Of a stretch of 64,000 bases of DNA, positions 22,837-34,810 are shown piece by piece; the first letter of the stretch is position 1, and each line of letters opens with the position of its first letter. The position numbers were made by a program, and so were the translations under genes. The notes under the pieces are model-generated. The model was not told where the DNA came from and did no database searches. It saw only the letters and a list, made by a program, of their open reading frames with translations. The stretch comes from Pseudogymnoascus destructans (lineage: Eukaryota; Ascomycota; Leotiomycetes; Thelebolales; Thelebolaceae): NCBI RefSeq assembly GCF_001641265.1, contig NW_020167535.1, forward strand, positions 620,001-684,000, read 5' to 3'.

Positions 22837-23369
22837 TTCTCTCCTCCTCCCTCTACCTCAGCATATTAGTAAGTGCATTGACTGCTCCGCTCCCATACAT
22901 ATATGTCCAATTGGTTCCTTCTCCCAGCCCGCCAATCGACAAGTTACTCGTCACATACGCACAGTGGTGCACAGGACATACAATACGACAAAAAAGAGCG
23001 TACGCGTACCTTTTCCCAGGGTTAGCAAAGGTGGAACGATACGAGGACTCTACGGTTGCCTCGTACCTCTAAACCTTACTCCAGGTACCCTAGCTGCTGA
23101 CTGCGCGGCAAGGGGTACTTGGGTTAGTGCGGGCGGTACTTGTACTACCACACCACACCACACCACGCACCACACAATAATCGCTCCGTCAATTTGTTGC
23201 TGTTGATGCACTATTTTGCAGCTAGAATACAGGTACTCTCGGCACTGGCACTGTGCTCCACTGTACATACGCTATTTTAACTCGCTGGAACTCAACTGTA
23301 CACGCTGCAAATCTGCATCCTCAGTGCATGGCTGCCCTGTTCACACGCCAGGAACAACCCAATCACTCT

Positions 23370-24073
23370 AGTACCTACTCTACTGTACCTACTACTCTAG
23401 TAGCTACTCTACTCTAGTAGCTACTCTACTCTAGTAGCTACTCTACTCTACCACCTACTCTACTCTAATTACTCTACTACCTACGGAGTACCACCTACTC
23501 TACCTACTTTACTACCTACCTACTCTACTCTACTACCTCTACTCTACCACCTACTCTACTACCTCCTTTTTTCCACCTACTCTACTCTACTACCTACTCT
23601 ACTCTACTACCTACTCTACTCTACTACCTACTCTACTCTACTCTACTCTACTCTACTACCTACTTTACTACCTACTCTACTACCTACTCTACTACCTACT
23701 TTCCTATAATTACTCTACTACCTATTCTACTCTACTCTACCACCTAATCTTACCTACTTTACTACCTACTTTACTACCTACTTTACTACCTACTTTACTA
23801 TAATTACTCTACTACCTACTCTACTCTACTCTACCACCTAATCTTACCTACTTTACTACCTACTGTACCACCTACCTCCTTTTTTCTACCACCTACTCTA
23901 CTCTACTACCTACTCTACTCTACTCTACTCTACCACCTAATCTACTACCTACTTTCCTATAATTACTCTACTACCCACCTAATCTACTACCTACTTTCCT
24001 ATAATTACTCTACTACCTACTCTACTCTACCACCTACTCTACCACCTACTCTACTACCTACTCTACTACCTAC
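23370..24073. repeat. about 700-bp CTACT/CTACC satellite
   Basis: A long array built from CTACT, CTACC and CTTT-type units (for example TACTCTACTCTACTACC), with higher-order blocks such as CCTATAATTACTCTACTACC and CCTCCTTTTTT recurring. One strand is nearly free of G. It sits about 550 bp upstream of the JSN1 start codon, so it may be in its promoter or leader. Confidence 0.9.
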
Positions 24074-24111
24074 ACACCACCACCACCACCACCACCACCA
24101 CCACCACCACA
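24074..24111. repeat. (ACC)n microsatellite
   Basis: About twelve ACC trinucleotides directly after the CTACT satellite, then ACACACCCC-type sequence to about 24150. Confidence 0.9.
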
Positions 24112-24620
24112 CCACACACTCCACACACCCCCCACACACCCCACACACCCAAACCTTCAACCACACCTTCAATCCTGCTTCCCTTTCTTCCCAATTCAAC
24201 TTCACTTCTTTCGAAATTTTAAAATCCTCCCTCCTCTGACCAATCCTTGGGGAATATATGATTCCTGTCCATCGATTCCCATCCGGCGCCATCCATACTA
24301 TTTTAATAGATCCGTTTCTGTTTCTACTACTACACTACTACTTACTACTCCTTGCTATACATACATACTATACTCCACTACTGCTCTTGCATCCGAAATC
24401 AATCCCCCAAAAGCTATCAACAACTCTTTATGACGACAGACCGGCCTAAATACTCCATCCATATTAATTCGGAAATTGCCCAAGACGGCTTCCCTCGACC
24501 CTGCTGCTCCACCATACAGACGCCCGGAACAAACTTGGCCGTCTTTTTGGAGTCTTCACTTCACACCACCCGCACCCTTTGCTACCCGCACACAGCACCG
24601 GTGCTGCAAATTATATATAA

Positions 24621-27600
24621 ATGGCTTCCTCGCGGTCAGAGCACCCTTCACTGGGATACCTGCCGCCCTCAATGATGCTCCAACCTCGCTCAGGCTCATC
24701 CACAGGGAACACATCGCCCATCGAGCTGCCCAATTCCTCCTCCTCCGCTAGATCACCCTTCGGCAACCCACCTGGCCTGACCTCAGTCGGCAAGATGGCC
24801 GGCAACTCGCGCTCCGGAGCTGGCTCTCCATCGCACGAGCTTGGTAGTACCAGTAGGCTGTTCTCAAAGAGGTATGCACCACCACTCTCCCCATCTTAGC
24901 CCTGACAAAAATATATTATGTGTGCTGACCATTTCTCTCTCAACAGGGCTCGCGAGATCCAGGCACAAGAGGGCGTCCCGGTCAATGTCTGGGGACCACC
25001 GACCAGCGGGAACTCGACTCCGCTCCGTGAGAATATCCCCGAATCACCGACGGATGGCTTCCCGGACTACATACAGCTGCCGACCCCCGAGAGCCTGCCG
25101 CAGGGCCGTCGTGCGAGAGCAGGGACGGTGCCGTCTCGGTTCGCTCCCAGCGCTCCGCTGGGAGGACTGGGTGGGCTATCGTCTCTCGGATCGAAGACCT
25201 CTCGTCCGTCGCCGTCGCCGAGTCCATACAAGTCTCCCTCGCCTGGCTTGGGCGAGATTGGAGATAACAGCTCGGCGTCGAACAATGCGGCGCTACTGTC
25301 TCGTCTCAGGGCTGGATCGGTACCGCAGCACATCTCCAACTTCTCGTCGACGACACAGGCGGGCAGCGGTCCGTTTGGGCCGTCTGTCTTCTCGACGAAC
25401 TGGACGTCGGGGCGGGAGAGGACGTCTACGCTGGCGAGCATTGCGAGTCTAGGATCGAACGGGCCGAACTCTCCCACTCAGTCTTCTTTCTCCAAGGAAG
25501 GTACTGGCGAGAATGACATGCAGATGAGGACGCTGGATTACCTCGGACTCGCAGACACCCCGCAGCCTCCGAGGGCTACGCTTGCTGCTAACCCGTTCTT
25601 GGCGAACATGATCGATGCGAATAGACAGGCCAGCCGATTCCGCTCGTACTCGGTGAACGCAACGGAGAAGTACGCCGATGAGGAGGAAGATGACTATGGA
25701 ACTGGGAGCATGACGCCTTATGAGGCACACCAGGCGCGTCTGCACTATGAGGTTGCGCAGACACACGCTGCGATCCAGCAGCACAATCTTGCCGTGCAAG
25801 CCTTTGCCAACCAGGCGTCGACGAATCGGCCCCGTGCGAGAACCGCGGGTGTCCTTGAGTCGCCGGGACCAAGAGGCCTTCTGCGGAACTACTACCCTTC
25901 ATCTCGTCTGGAGAACAGCATTAGCGTAGCTGATCTCAGGGACTCGGCCGATTACGACGGCTTGCCAGAGGCAGTCCAGGCGCTAAACCTGGGCTACACC
26001 AACGGCCAGACTAGCTCGACCCATCTCACAGCCGACGAGGCCAATCTGGAAGGACCGACCCGGGCCCTTTGGCTCGGCAGCATTCCGTCGTCGACCACGA
26101 CCTCGACCCTGACGGAGATGTTCAAGTCCCACGGCGCCATCATCTCGGCGAGAGTCCTGACCCACAAGAACTGTGGCTTTGTCAACTTTGAGCGCCTGGA
26201 GAGTGCCATTTCGGCAAAGGCGAGGATGAATGGAAAGGAGATCTTCCCCGGTGCTGGACCCGTCAGGATCAACTTTGCCAAGCCACCGTCCTCGAACGGC
26301 ACCCCAGGTCACGATGGCGCTTTCCCTTCCCCATCTCCGGATCCATTCTCGCAGGGCCAGGAGAACGGGAGCAGATCGCGAAACGGCACGCCCGCAAACG
26401 CAGGGGCTATTTCTCGTCCTAGCACCACACCCCCTACCGTGCCGCGCCTCCAAGACATGCGCAGCGAGATCCTCAGCATCGTCAAGGACTTCAGCGCCAC
26501 AGACGAGGAGAGGCAGAAGATCGACGTGATCCTCCAGCAGGCCCTCCAATACGACGGCTACGACAACGACATTCCCCCCGTCGCCGAGCCCTCGCTCAAC
26601 CGCATCCACGACGCGCCCAAGCTGCGCGACATCCGCAAGCGCATCGACAACAACAGCTGGTCGCAGTCCGAGATCGAGAACATCGCCATGGAGATGCTGC
26701 CCGAGGTCGCCGAGCTCTCCTCCGACTACCTCGGCAACACGGTCGTGCAGAAGCTGTTTGAGTTCTGCTCCGACCCGGTGAGGGATGCGATGCTCGCCGA
26801 GATCGTTCCGCACATGGCTAAAATCGGCGTCCACAAGAACGGCACCTGGGCCGCGCAGAAGATCATCGACGTCTGCCGCATGCCCGTACAAATGTCCATG
26901 ATTGTCGAGGCGGTGCGTCCTTACACCGTCCCGCTGTTCCTCGACCAGTTCGGGAATTACGTCCTCCAGTGCTGTCTCCGCTTCGGGTCGCCGTACAACG
27001 ATTTCATCTTCGAGATCATGCTCACGAAGATGTGGGAGATTGCGCAGGGTCGATATGGGTCTAGGGCTATGCGCGCGTGTCTAGAGAGTCATCATGCGAC
27101 GAGGGAGCAGCAGCGCATTCTGGCGGCGGCTATTGCCCTCAATAGCGTGCAGTTGGCGGCTAATGCTAATGGGGCCCTTCTGCTCACTTGGCTGCTCGAT
27201 ACGTGTACCTTCCCCAAGCGCCGCACTGTGCTGGCGCCGCGTTTGGTGCCGCATTTAGTGCACCTGTGCACGCACAAGGTTGCGTACCTCACGGTGGTGA
27301 AAGTAATCAACCAGCGCAACGAGCCCGAGGCGCGTGATATCATTCTCCAAGCGCTCTTCTTCTCCCCTGACAACCAGGTGCTGGAAGACATACTAACCGA
27401 CCACATCTGCGGCCCAACACTGATCTTCAAGGTCCTTACAACCCCTTTCTTCGATGAAAGCATCCGCGCCCAAGTCGTCGAGAATATCCGCAACGTCCTC
27501 GTCAAACTCAAGGCTCAGCCAGGACAGGGATTTAAGAGGTTGATGGATGAAGTAGGCCTGCCTACCCGTAACGGGAGTACAGGACCGAGAGAGCATACGC

Positions 27601-28256
27601 ATTCCCAGGAGCGCGCGCCTCGCTCTGCCCCTCAAACCCAGGCGCAGGCGAATGGTGGCGGCGGCGGACAGCAGCAACATCACCACGCTGATCTACGCCA
27701 ACAGCAGCAGCAGCAACACTCCCCACAACCGCAACATCACATCCATCACCAGCAGCAGCAAACTCTCCCCCAACAGCAGCAACAGCAACAGCTACAGCAG
27801 TACCCACAGTACTACACTCAACAACCCACCCTCCCCCTCCCCCTCCCACACCCGTTATACGACATGCAACGCACACCCAGCCTCGAACCACTCCCTTACC
27901 CCTCTCGGTACACGATTCCCCAGTCGTTTGGGGTGCCGATGCCGGCGGGTGTGGGGGGGTATAATCAGTTATTGGTTAGGGGGGCGCCGATTGGTGGGTT
28001 CGGCGGGTACCCGTATCAGGGCGTTGGGGCTGCGTCGCAAGGGATGGGACAGCCGGGAGAGCTTGGGGGGTTGGGACAGATTGGTGGCATGCCGGGGGGC
28101 AGCTGGGGGGTGTGGGACAGATTGGGGGGATGGGACAGATTGGGGGGATGGGACAGTTTGGAGGGGTGTATGGGTATGCGGGACAGCAGCCGGTGGGTGG
28201 ACAGGTCGGTCAGGGAACGTATGGGGGGCAGGGGCAGGGGAGGAGGGGACGTGTGA
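24621..28256 (+). CDS. JSN1: JSN1/PUF-family RNA-binding protein (RRM plus Pumilio repeats)
   Basis: Post-transcriptional regulator that binds 3'UTRs, related to yeast Jsn1/Puf1. Exon 1 24621-24871 and exon 2 24947-28256 (phase-2 intron). Order: Ser/Pro-rich N-terminus (about 1-360); one RRM (RALWLGSIPSSTTTSTLTEM ... CGFVNFERLESAI ... VRINFAKPP); low-complexity linker; Puf domain from about 590 to 880 (DYLGNTVVQKLFEFCSDP, KNGTWAAQKIIDVC, FGNYVLQCCLRFGSP, YGSRAMRACLESH); then Gln/His-rich and Gly-rich tails. The called frame ends in a Trp/Arg-rich stretch to 28256. Adding one G at the G6 run 28094-28099 gives a smoother GQIGGMGQIGGMGQFGG tail ending RRGRVS at 28261. The tail frame is therefore doubtful, the rest secure. 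Confidence 0.92.
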
Positions 28257-28261
28257 GTTAA

Positions 28262-29802
28262 CTTTCTTTCTTTTCTTTCTTTCGAAGCTTTGAATGTATG
28301 TGTGCTAAGGATCGATCGCAGCAACGCTGATCTCTCACCCCACCCCGCTCGCTCGCTGGACATCTTGCCAGCCTTATTCGCCGTCAGGATCTCGGTTTTC
28401 GATTGCATCCAGATGGATTCGGATGGGTTCATTAAAATAACTGTATTTTCACACTTTAAAAGGTGCATGGCACATCTTTTTTAGTAGGAGTCTTTTTGAG
28501 GGGTTCAGGGATGGGGAAGGAGTTCTTTTGTGTATTTTGTGGTTTTTTTTGTGTACCAAGTTTCTTCTTCTTACGTTTTTTATACTTCTTCAATTGGACT
28601 GGGCTTAGGGATGGTGTGGTTAGCGTGGTGCTGGGGATTGGGGGGGTCGGAGGGGTTGGATGGATGGATGGGGGATAGGAGGGATTGTGGGATTGAGAGG
28701 ATATGTGGATGTGTGGTAGTGATCCAACTAGGCAGAGCGCAAGTGGGGGTTATATGTATTGTCCTATTTTTCTTGAGAGAAACCGAGTGGGGAGTGGGGA
28801 GATTTCAAGACCTTTTATTACATCCGTTTCTATTATTTCTTCTTCTTCTTCTTCCTTTTTGTTTGAGAATTCTTTTAGAGGATCGGATTGGTGATGACTA
28901 CTGTCTATTTGATGTTGATTATGGGGGTTTGCAGATAGGAGGTGAGGGGAAGTAGATGGGAAGGAGGTGGGGGGGGAGGTAAAGGGGGCGAAGGGAGGGA
29001 GGAGATAGAGTGGATTTATGGGATTCGTACCCGAGAGAGAGAAGAGGGGGGTGAAAGGGGGGGGAGGGAGTTTATAGGCCGTTCTAGGGGTGTATAAAGA
29101 CTATTTTTTCACATACCTCCCTCCCCTACCACTTCCTCATATTGCGTCTACATCTATCTACCACCAACAGCAACTAACCAACTAACTAACTACCTGACTT
29201 ACCCCTGACTTACCCCTGACCTACCCCCCCCGGCCCTTCCCCTCCCTTCCCCATCCTCACAGTGTTTTCCATATCCACACAAATCCCACCCACAAACCGG
29301 ACGAGGAGATACGATTATTTCCTTAGACCGCGTATCACGGCCGTCCGTCAAGTGGATATATCATCCCCCCCTTTCCCCCCTTCCCCTTCCCCCCTTCCCC
29401 TCCCTCCCCTCCCTCCCCTCCCTCCCCTCGCGCGCTCACCACCTCGCACCTCACGACGCTAAATAAACAACCAGTAGCAGCAGTCCAGATGCACGCCGAC
29501 ACCGCACGCTCGCCATCACAGTCACATAGATACGGAGATGGGTTGCATGAAGTTTTTAAATGCATTCTCAGGCTTGGATTTGCTATCCTTCCTACTGTCT
29601 TTACTTCCCCCACCTCAACCCTCTCCTAACTTGGCGATTCATCCCCGATACAACCTATTTCCCCCCCATAACCATCTTAACTTTCTATCGCTCAACCCAG
29701 CCCCAGTCATCCTATCTTATCTTATCTCATCTCCAATCCCCCCTTCCGTCTGGAAAGTTCCCCCAAACGAATACAATATGATACACCCCCCTTATTCCCC
29801 CC
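28262..29802. other. convergent 3' region of JSN1 and RCO1
   Basis: About 1.5 kb without a supported gene. It holds pyrimidine tracts, a (CCCTCCCT)n stretch near 29380-29430 and short repeats of ACTTACCCCTG near 29200. Likely long 3'UTRs. Confidence 0.5.
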
Positions 29803-32800
29803 TCACTTCTCAACCTCAACCACCATCTTCTCATCCCCCCCCTCCACCTCCCCTTCATCTTCCCTCGTCCTCTTCCCCTCTCTCCCAGCCAACACCCCAT
29901 CAATCAACCCCCTCACCGCCCTCAACGCCTGCACATCCATCTTCGCCAACACCCGCTCCGTGATATCCCCCGTATCAGCGCGCGCAACCAGATCGATAAC
30001 CGCCGGCGCCGCTTCGGTCAGCAGCGCGGTGATGAGCTGGTTCGTGCTGTCAGTAGGTGGGTGGCCTGATTGCGTCGCTAGTTGCGCGAGGTTGAGGGCT
30101 GCTTGTTGGTCAGCTATGTTGCGGGGTGTGAGGGGTTGTGCGGTGGTGGTGGCGGTGGTGGTGGCGGTAGGTGGGGCGGGAGCGACGGCGTAGGGGTCTG
30201 TGAGTGCTGTTTCGGTGCGGCGTTTTGTGTGGACACTAGGGTGTGTTAGTTGCGACTGACCTTATACAGTAGTAGTAGACGCGGGTGGTGACGGAGAAAG
30301 GAAAGCGAATGGGAAAGGTAAAAAAAAAGACAGACATACCGTGAGATGAAATCCAGAATAATCCCCTTCTCCGGCAACATATACACCCTCCCATACTCCC
30401 TATCCTCAAAAAACTCCTCCCCCTCCTCATCCTCACTCCCCGCCACCTCAACCTCTACATGTCCATCATTCCTAATCCCCCTCTTCAGCGCGGGCTTAAT
30501 CGCCGACCTCCCCTTCACGCGGCGGAAGCGGTGAGCCGGCCCCAGCGCCCCAGGCACGGTATCAAGGAGGTCGTCGATGTGGCAAGGGCACTTCCAGGGA
30601 CGGGTAGAGGAGATGGCGGGGGGGTTGGCGAGAGGTGGGTCGAGACAGTCGAGGTGCCAGTGGAGGCCGCAGAAGCTGCAGGGGATGATGGCGAGGGTGC
30701 CGCCGGAGCCGCGGGAGCAGGAGTTGCAGATTACGGGGTTGCCCTTTGCGTCATTGAGGCGGAGGAAGTCGATGGCTTCTTCTTGCTTTCTGGGGGGTGG
30801 GGTGTTAGTTTAGTTTGGGTCAGATCGGAGAGGGGAGAGGGGAGGGGGGACACTTACTTCTTCGGAGGGTTACCCTCTTCATACTCGCCCTCTGGTCCGG
30901 TGCGGACGCCTTCAAACCAGTCTCTGATGGAGAAGGGGAGGTGGAAGGCGGAGGGGTTGCGCTTCTCGACGAGCATGGTGAGTTCACCGAATAAGCCGCG
31001 ACGACGGTGGGTGGCGCCTGGGCCGGTGCGGAGGGAACCGCAGGAGACGCAGTACCAGTCTGGTGGTAACTGGCTAACACTCTCCATTGGAGGGTCGACA
31101 CAGATTAAATGGAATGCTCTGGTGCATCCATCGCAGCAGACGAGGTCGCCGTTGCCTCCACATGCTGAGCAGTATTCATCGTTTTCGTCCTGGATAATGT
31201 TAGCTTGGTGTTCTTTCATCTGGGTTGCTGGCCTTTGGTGTGGGAAGATAAGGGCTTGAAGTATGTGCAGGTGTGCACTGCATGTCTGCTGTAAGGTGAA
31301 ACCAAGCCTGCAGGCAGACATTGGCATCACACGGAGCGATGGGCGAGTAACATGATAGACACGGCAAGGGAGGATATAATAGGTCTTAAACTTACAAAGT
31401 TGACTCCTGGGCCACCTGATACAGGACTGTCTCTTTGCCCACTGGCTCTTGGGATACCAGCGGAAGTTCCTTGGGGGTTCTTTTTTGGTCTAAGTTCACG
31501 TTTTGTTAGTTTTTGCTTCTTCTTGGCCGGCATTGTGAATGTTGAAAGCTTGTAGCAAAACGAGAACAAGTTGTAAGCTTGTATAGAAGAAAGAGAAAAG
31601 CAATCAATGCATGTGTGGTATTCAGTGCAAAGCAATGATAGAATGATTCTCCTTTGTACTTGAAGTTTGGTCGCCAGAAAGAGGGAGAAGGGAGCAAGAG
31701 AAAATAAGAGACGCGTGGGCGAAGCTTTTGGGAAGGTAAACGCCCCGTCCAGTTCCGCGAAGGACCGCCGAGTCTTGAGCGGCCAATGAGCGACTATGTC
31801 GCCCATGACCGGCGGGTACTGTGGTAGCAGCGACGACGACATTGAAAAGCCGCCGCCAGCTATACCAGCAGTACCCAAGAACACACCGCCCAACAGGAGA
31901 GAAAAACTCGGAAAAAAACAGATAAAATCCCCCCATAGCTCCCAATACACCAAATGCTTACCAACATAGCGTAAAGTGGATAATAATGCGATGAAGCAAC
32001 AAAAGGTTGATGAGACAAGTAAACATGGTGACTTACGATGACTTCATCCGTGCTCCTAAACTCTTTGCCTTCCGCGTTGGTCTCGCTCCCGCAATCGGCG
32101 TATTCGCCCTTGAATTCCTCGTAGATCCCGGCGCCAGGTCAAGTTGAAATGACAGTCTCGTCGGCGAGCTGTGGTTATCCGACTCATCGTCGCGATTCCT
32201 CCGCCTAAAACGTAACACCTGCCGCGTGGTAGGCTGCGACACCCCCGCCGCGCCCCCATCACCTGCCTCGCTGCCTGACCCCAAATCAGGCCCCTGCACC
32301 GGCGTCCGCACGAAGCTCTGGCGCGTGGAAATGGCGCCGTCGGTCCTGCCCTTGGCTTCTTTTTTGCGACGAATAATTTCCTCGTCACGAGGTGTCGTGA
32401 TGCGACGGAGCGCAGCAGCGGCGCCCTTCTTGTGAGAGCGCACGAGATTTTGCGGTGGTAGCGAGAGGGACTGGGGTAGAGCGTAGTTCTCGTCAAGGTA
32501 CGGGCGCATCACGTTGTCGCCGGTGCCGTTGCGATTGTTGGCGTTGAACGATAAATTGGGGAAGAGAGCAGGAGGTGATGATGGTGTTGATGCAGCAGGA
32601 GGTTTAGTGTTGACAGCAGTGAAGGTGTGCGGGTTTGGCCTTGGGGCGTGCGCTGAATGCCATGTAATTGGTTGCTTGGCCTTTTGATTGCGCGCCGTCT
32701 TTTCGGCAGAACGACTGGGTTCCTCCCGCCGCGTCCTCAGCGCTTTGGTGCCATGGCTCATCTCACTAATTTCCTCGCCTTGGGCCGTCTCATCCGAAAT

Positions 32801-33994
32801 ATCGGCCATTTCACTTTCGAGGACGGCTTCATCAAGTGATGATAGCGATGAGCTGCTCGACACCGATCTGCTCCGTGTCGCGGTAGAAACTGCCGGCTTG
32901 CCCTTGGATGTTCCATTCATCTCGGCCGGCTTGCCACTGGCACTGCTGCTTCCGCTCACATTAAGGTGAATGTGAGGCGTGGTGTGGCTGCCGGCTTGCT
33001 GGGCGTGGCCGACTTTTGCCTTTTTACTTACGTGAGACGTATCTTTGTGTGGGGACGCCGATGCACGATTTGCCACTTCTGTAGAAGCCCTCTTTGAAGC
33101 ACCACTGAAACTCCAAGACTTCTGGAACAGGTTCACGGGTGAATAAAGGTTGTCGTGTTCGTCAAAGTAACGCTGGGCCTTGTTGTCCTTCGCGCCTTCT
33201 TTCTTCTTGTAGGTCATCAGACACTGGAACTCGGTCTTCTCCTCCTTCGTAGCCTGGTCGGTAAAGATGAGCATGAAAAGCCGGCGGATGCGCGGGTTGA
33301 TCCTGTGGTCATTGTACATAGTCCGTAATGCGTACGCCGTAGGCCATCTGTAATCCAATATAGCATCCTCGACCGCAAACTGCACAGCCCTGTCTGTAAT
33401 GAACATGTCCCTCTCTTCCTTGCTGTGATGCGGCGACTGCGACATCATCGCTCCTGCCTCAGCACTCTGCTTGGTCTTTGTCGCGCTCTTCCTAGCCTGC
33501 GCGCTGGGCGTACTCGGGTTCCAATCCTCGTCGTCCGCCTTCCCGGACTGCGATCGCTTCCTGATGATGTTGATCTGGGGCTCTGGCGTCACCAGCTCGC
33601 GCGACGTAGACGCCTCCACCTCCGACTCATCCGCCTTGACCGCCCTCCGTGGCGTGTCCTTGCCTATCTTCTTCGCCTTCGCCGTAGGCATCGTGCCCAG
33701 GGGCACCATGTTCTCCAGCACGCCGTACCGCTCGATGCTCAGGTGCAGGTGATCCGTGAAGCTGGGCGCAGGTGGTGGCAGCGACGGCTCGACCCAGTTA
33801 TCGAGGAACGTTTTCGCCGCGCGCGATTTCTCTGTTGAGGTTGCCCGCGTGGTGCGGTCGGCGTCGGGTCCGTTGGTCGCGGCCGTTCGCGTGTGTCTGG
33901 GATTCGTACTCATCGTCGCATCGCTTGTCGCCCCTGGCTTGGCTCGCCGCCGTGTTTTCGCAACGTCTGCACGGGTGTTAGTCGAGGGCAGCAT
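29803..33994 (-). CDS. RCO1: RCO1, PHD-finger subunit of the Rpd3S histone deacetylase complex
   Basis: Rco1 guides Rpd3S to H3K36-methylated gene bodies. Five exons: 32037-33994, 31396-31489, 30858-31189, 30340-30789 and 29803-30235. Every phase agrees and the product is 1088 aa. The N-terminal half has KTFLDNWVEPSLPPPAPSF and a long Ser/Lys-rich region ending SLGARMKSS. Next come PHD1 (CSACGGNGDLVCCDGC...FHLICVDPP...WYCVSCG), the MID/SID region with VEKRNPSAFHLP, and PHD2 (CNSCSRGSGGTLAIIPCSFC...HWHLDCLDPP...WKCPCH). The C-terminus has DQQAALNLAQLATQSGHPP and a helical end. Intron 1 is 547 nt, about five to ten times the others here, and contains promoter-like sequence and an in-frame ATG. 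The start may instead be the ATG at about 33913 (MSTNPRH). Confidence 0.9.
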
Positions 33995-34810
33995 AACTTG
34001 ATGGATGGGTTAATACTTAGAACTATTCACTGCCAGTCCAGTAATCGTACAGATGCGTAGCCGGGGACATATAACGCGTTGGGGTTGGCGGCGTGGAAGA
34101 AGGGGTGCGACATTACGAGCTCCAACGCTGAGAAGGCTTTAGCGAGGAAGACTGTACCAGCACCTGCAGCAGGGTGAAAACTGCCAACCTCTCAGCAAAC
34201 TCTTTGTTCGAGATATTCACCACGGTGGACCCTTTTAAAATATTCAATAGAGGGGGCAAAATAGTATGTGAAATAGTCTTTTCAGAGTATATTAATCTAC
34301 TGCCCAACTCCTGAAGATAAGGCTTGCGGGGGAGATGAAAATACTGTACGTCACGACTCCCTAGTCACCATATTTGTTTTCCATCTATTTGATTCACTCG
34401 AAACTTTCATTGCCCTTTCCCGAACCTGCAGGTTCAGCATTTCCGATCTATAGAACCACAGCAGGATATATATATCGTTATGTATAAAGGAGGCCTTCAG
34501 CTACTCTACTCACTTGTTATTCTCTCTTAATATGCACTCACGAGTGCGTAATCCCCGAAAAGGGGCCGCTCCCAGGAATGCCGCCGAGAAAGACCTAGAA
34601 CCGGCGAAGATCATGCGCGCACTCCCGAGCCCCCAAAGCCATAACCACGCGTCACTGCTTCCGCTCTTACTCTTGACAGGATCTCGCAAATAAACTTGGC
34701 GCCTCACACATTTGAAGCTGGAATGTAGGGCAACTGGCGCTGGTTTACCCAACTACATATCATATGTAAAACTAACCCATCCCTTCACTCCTCGCCACGA
34801 CCCCAACCCA
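33995..34810. other. intergenic, no gene supported
   Basis: Upstream of RCO1 and downstream of NOC3 (same strand). Open frames of up to 80 codons lack recognisable features. AT-rich around 34200-34500. Confidence 0.45.

Noticed and set aside
22500..23072. Open frame with repeated LFFP residues
   Set aside because: Created by the 12-bp minisatellite, whose unit length is a multiple of three; no other protein-like features.
23370..24073. CRISPR-like or telomeric array
   Set aside because: No spacers, no fixed-length repeat and no terminal TTAGGG-type unit; a simple satellite in a eukaryotic genome.
24017..24292. Open frame with a run of Trp residues
   Set aside because: Antisense reading of the (ACC)n microsatellite.
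31327..31953. Separate gene upstream of RCO1 starting near 31953
   Set aside because: The frame mostly lies in RCO1 intron 1, and its only conserved part (PKKNPQGTSAG) is RCO1 exon 2. Kept only as a possible alternative start.
34510..34752. 80-codon minus-strand open frame
   Set aside because: No similarity to known domains and no supporting signals; likely chance.
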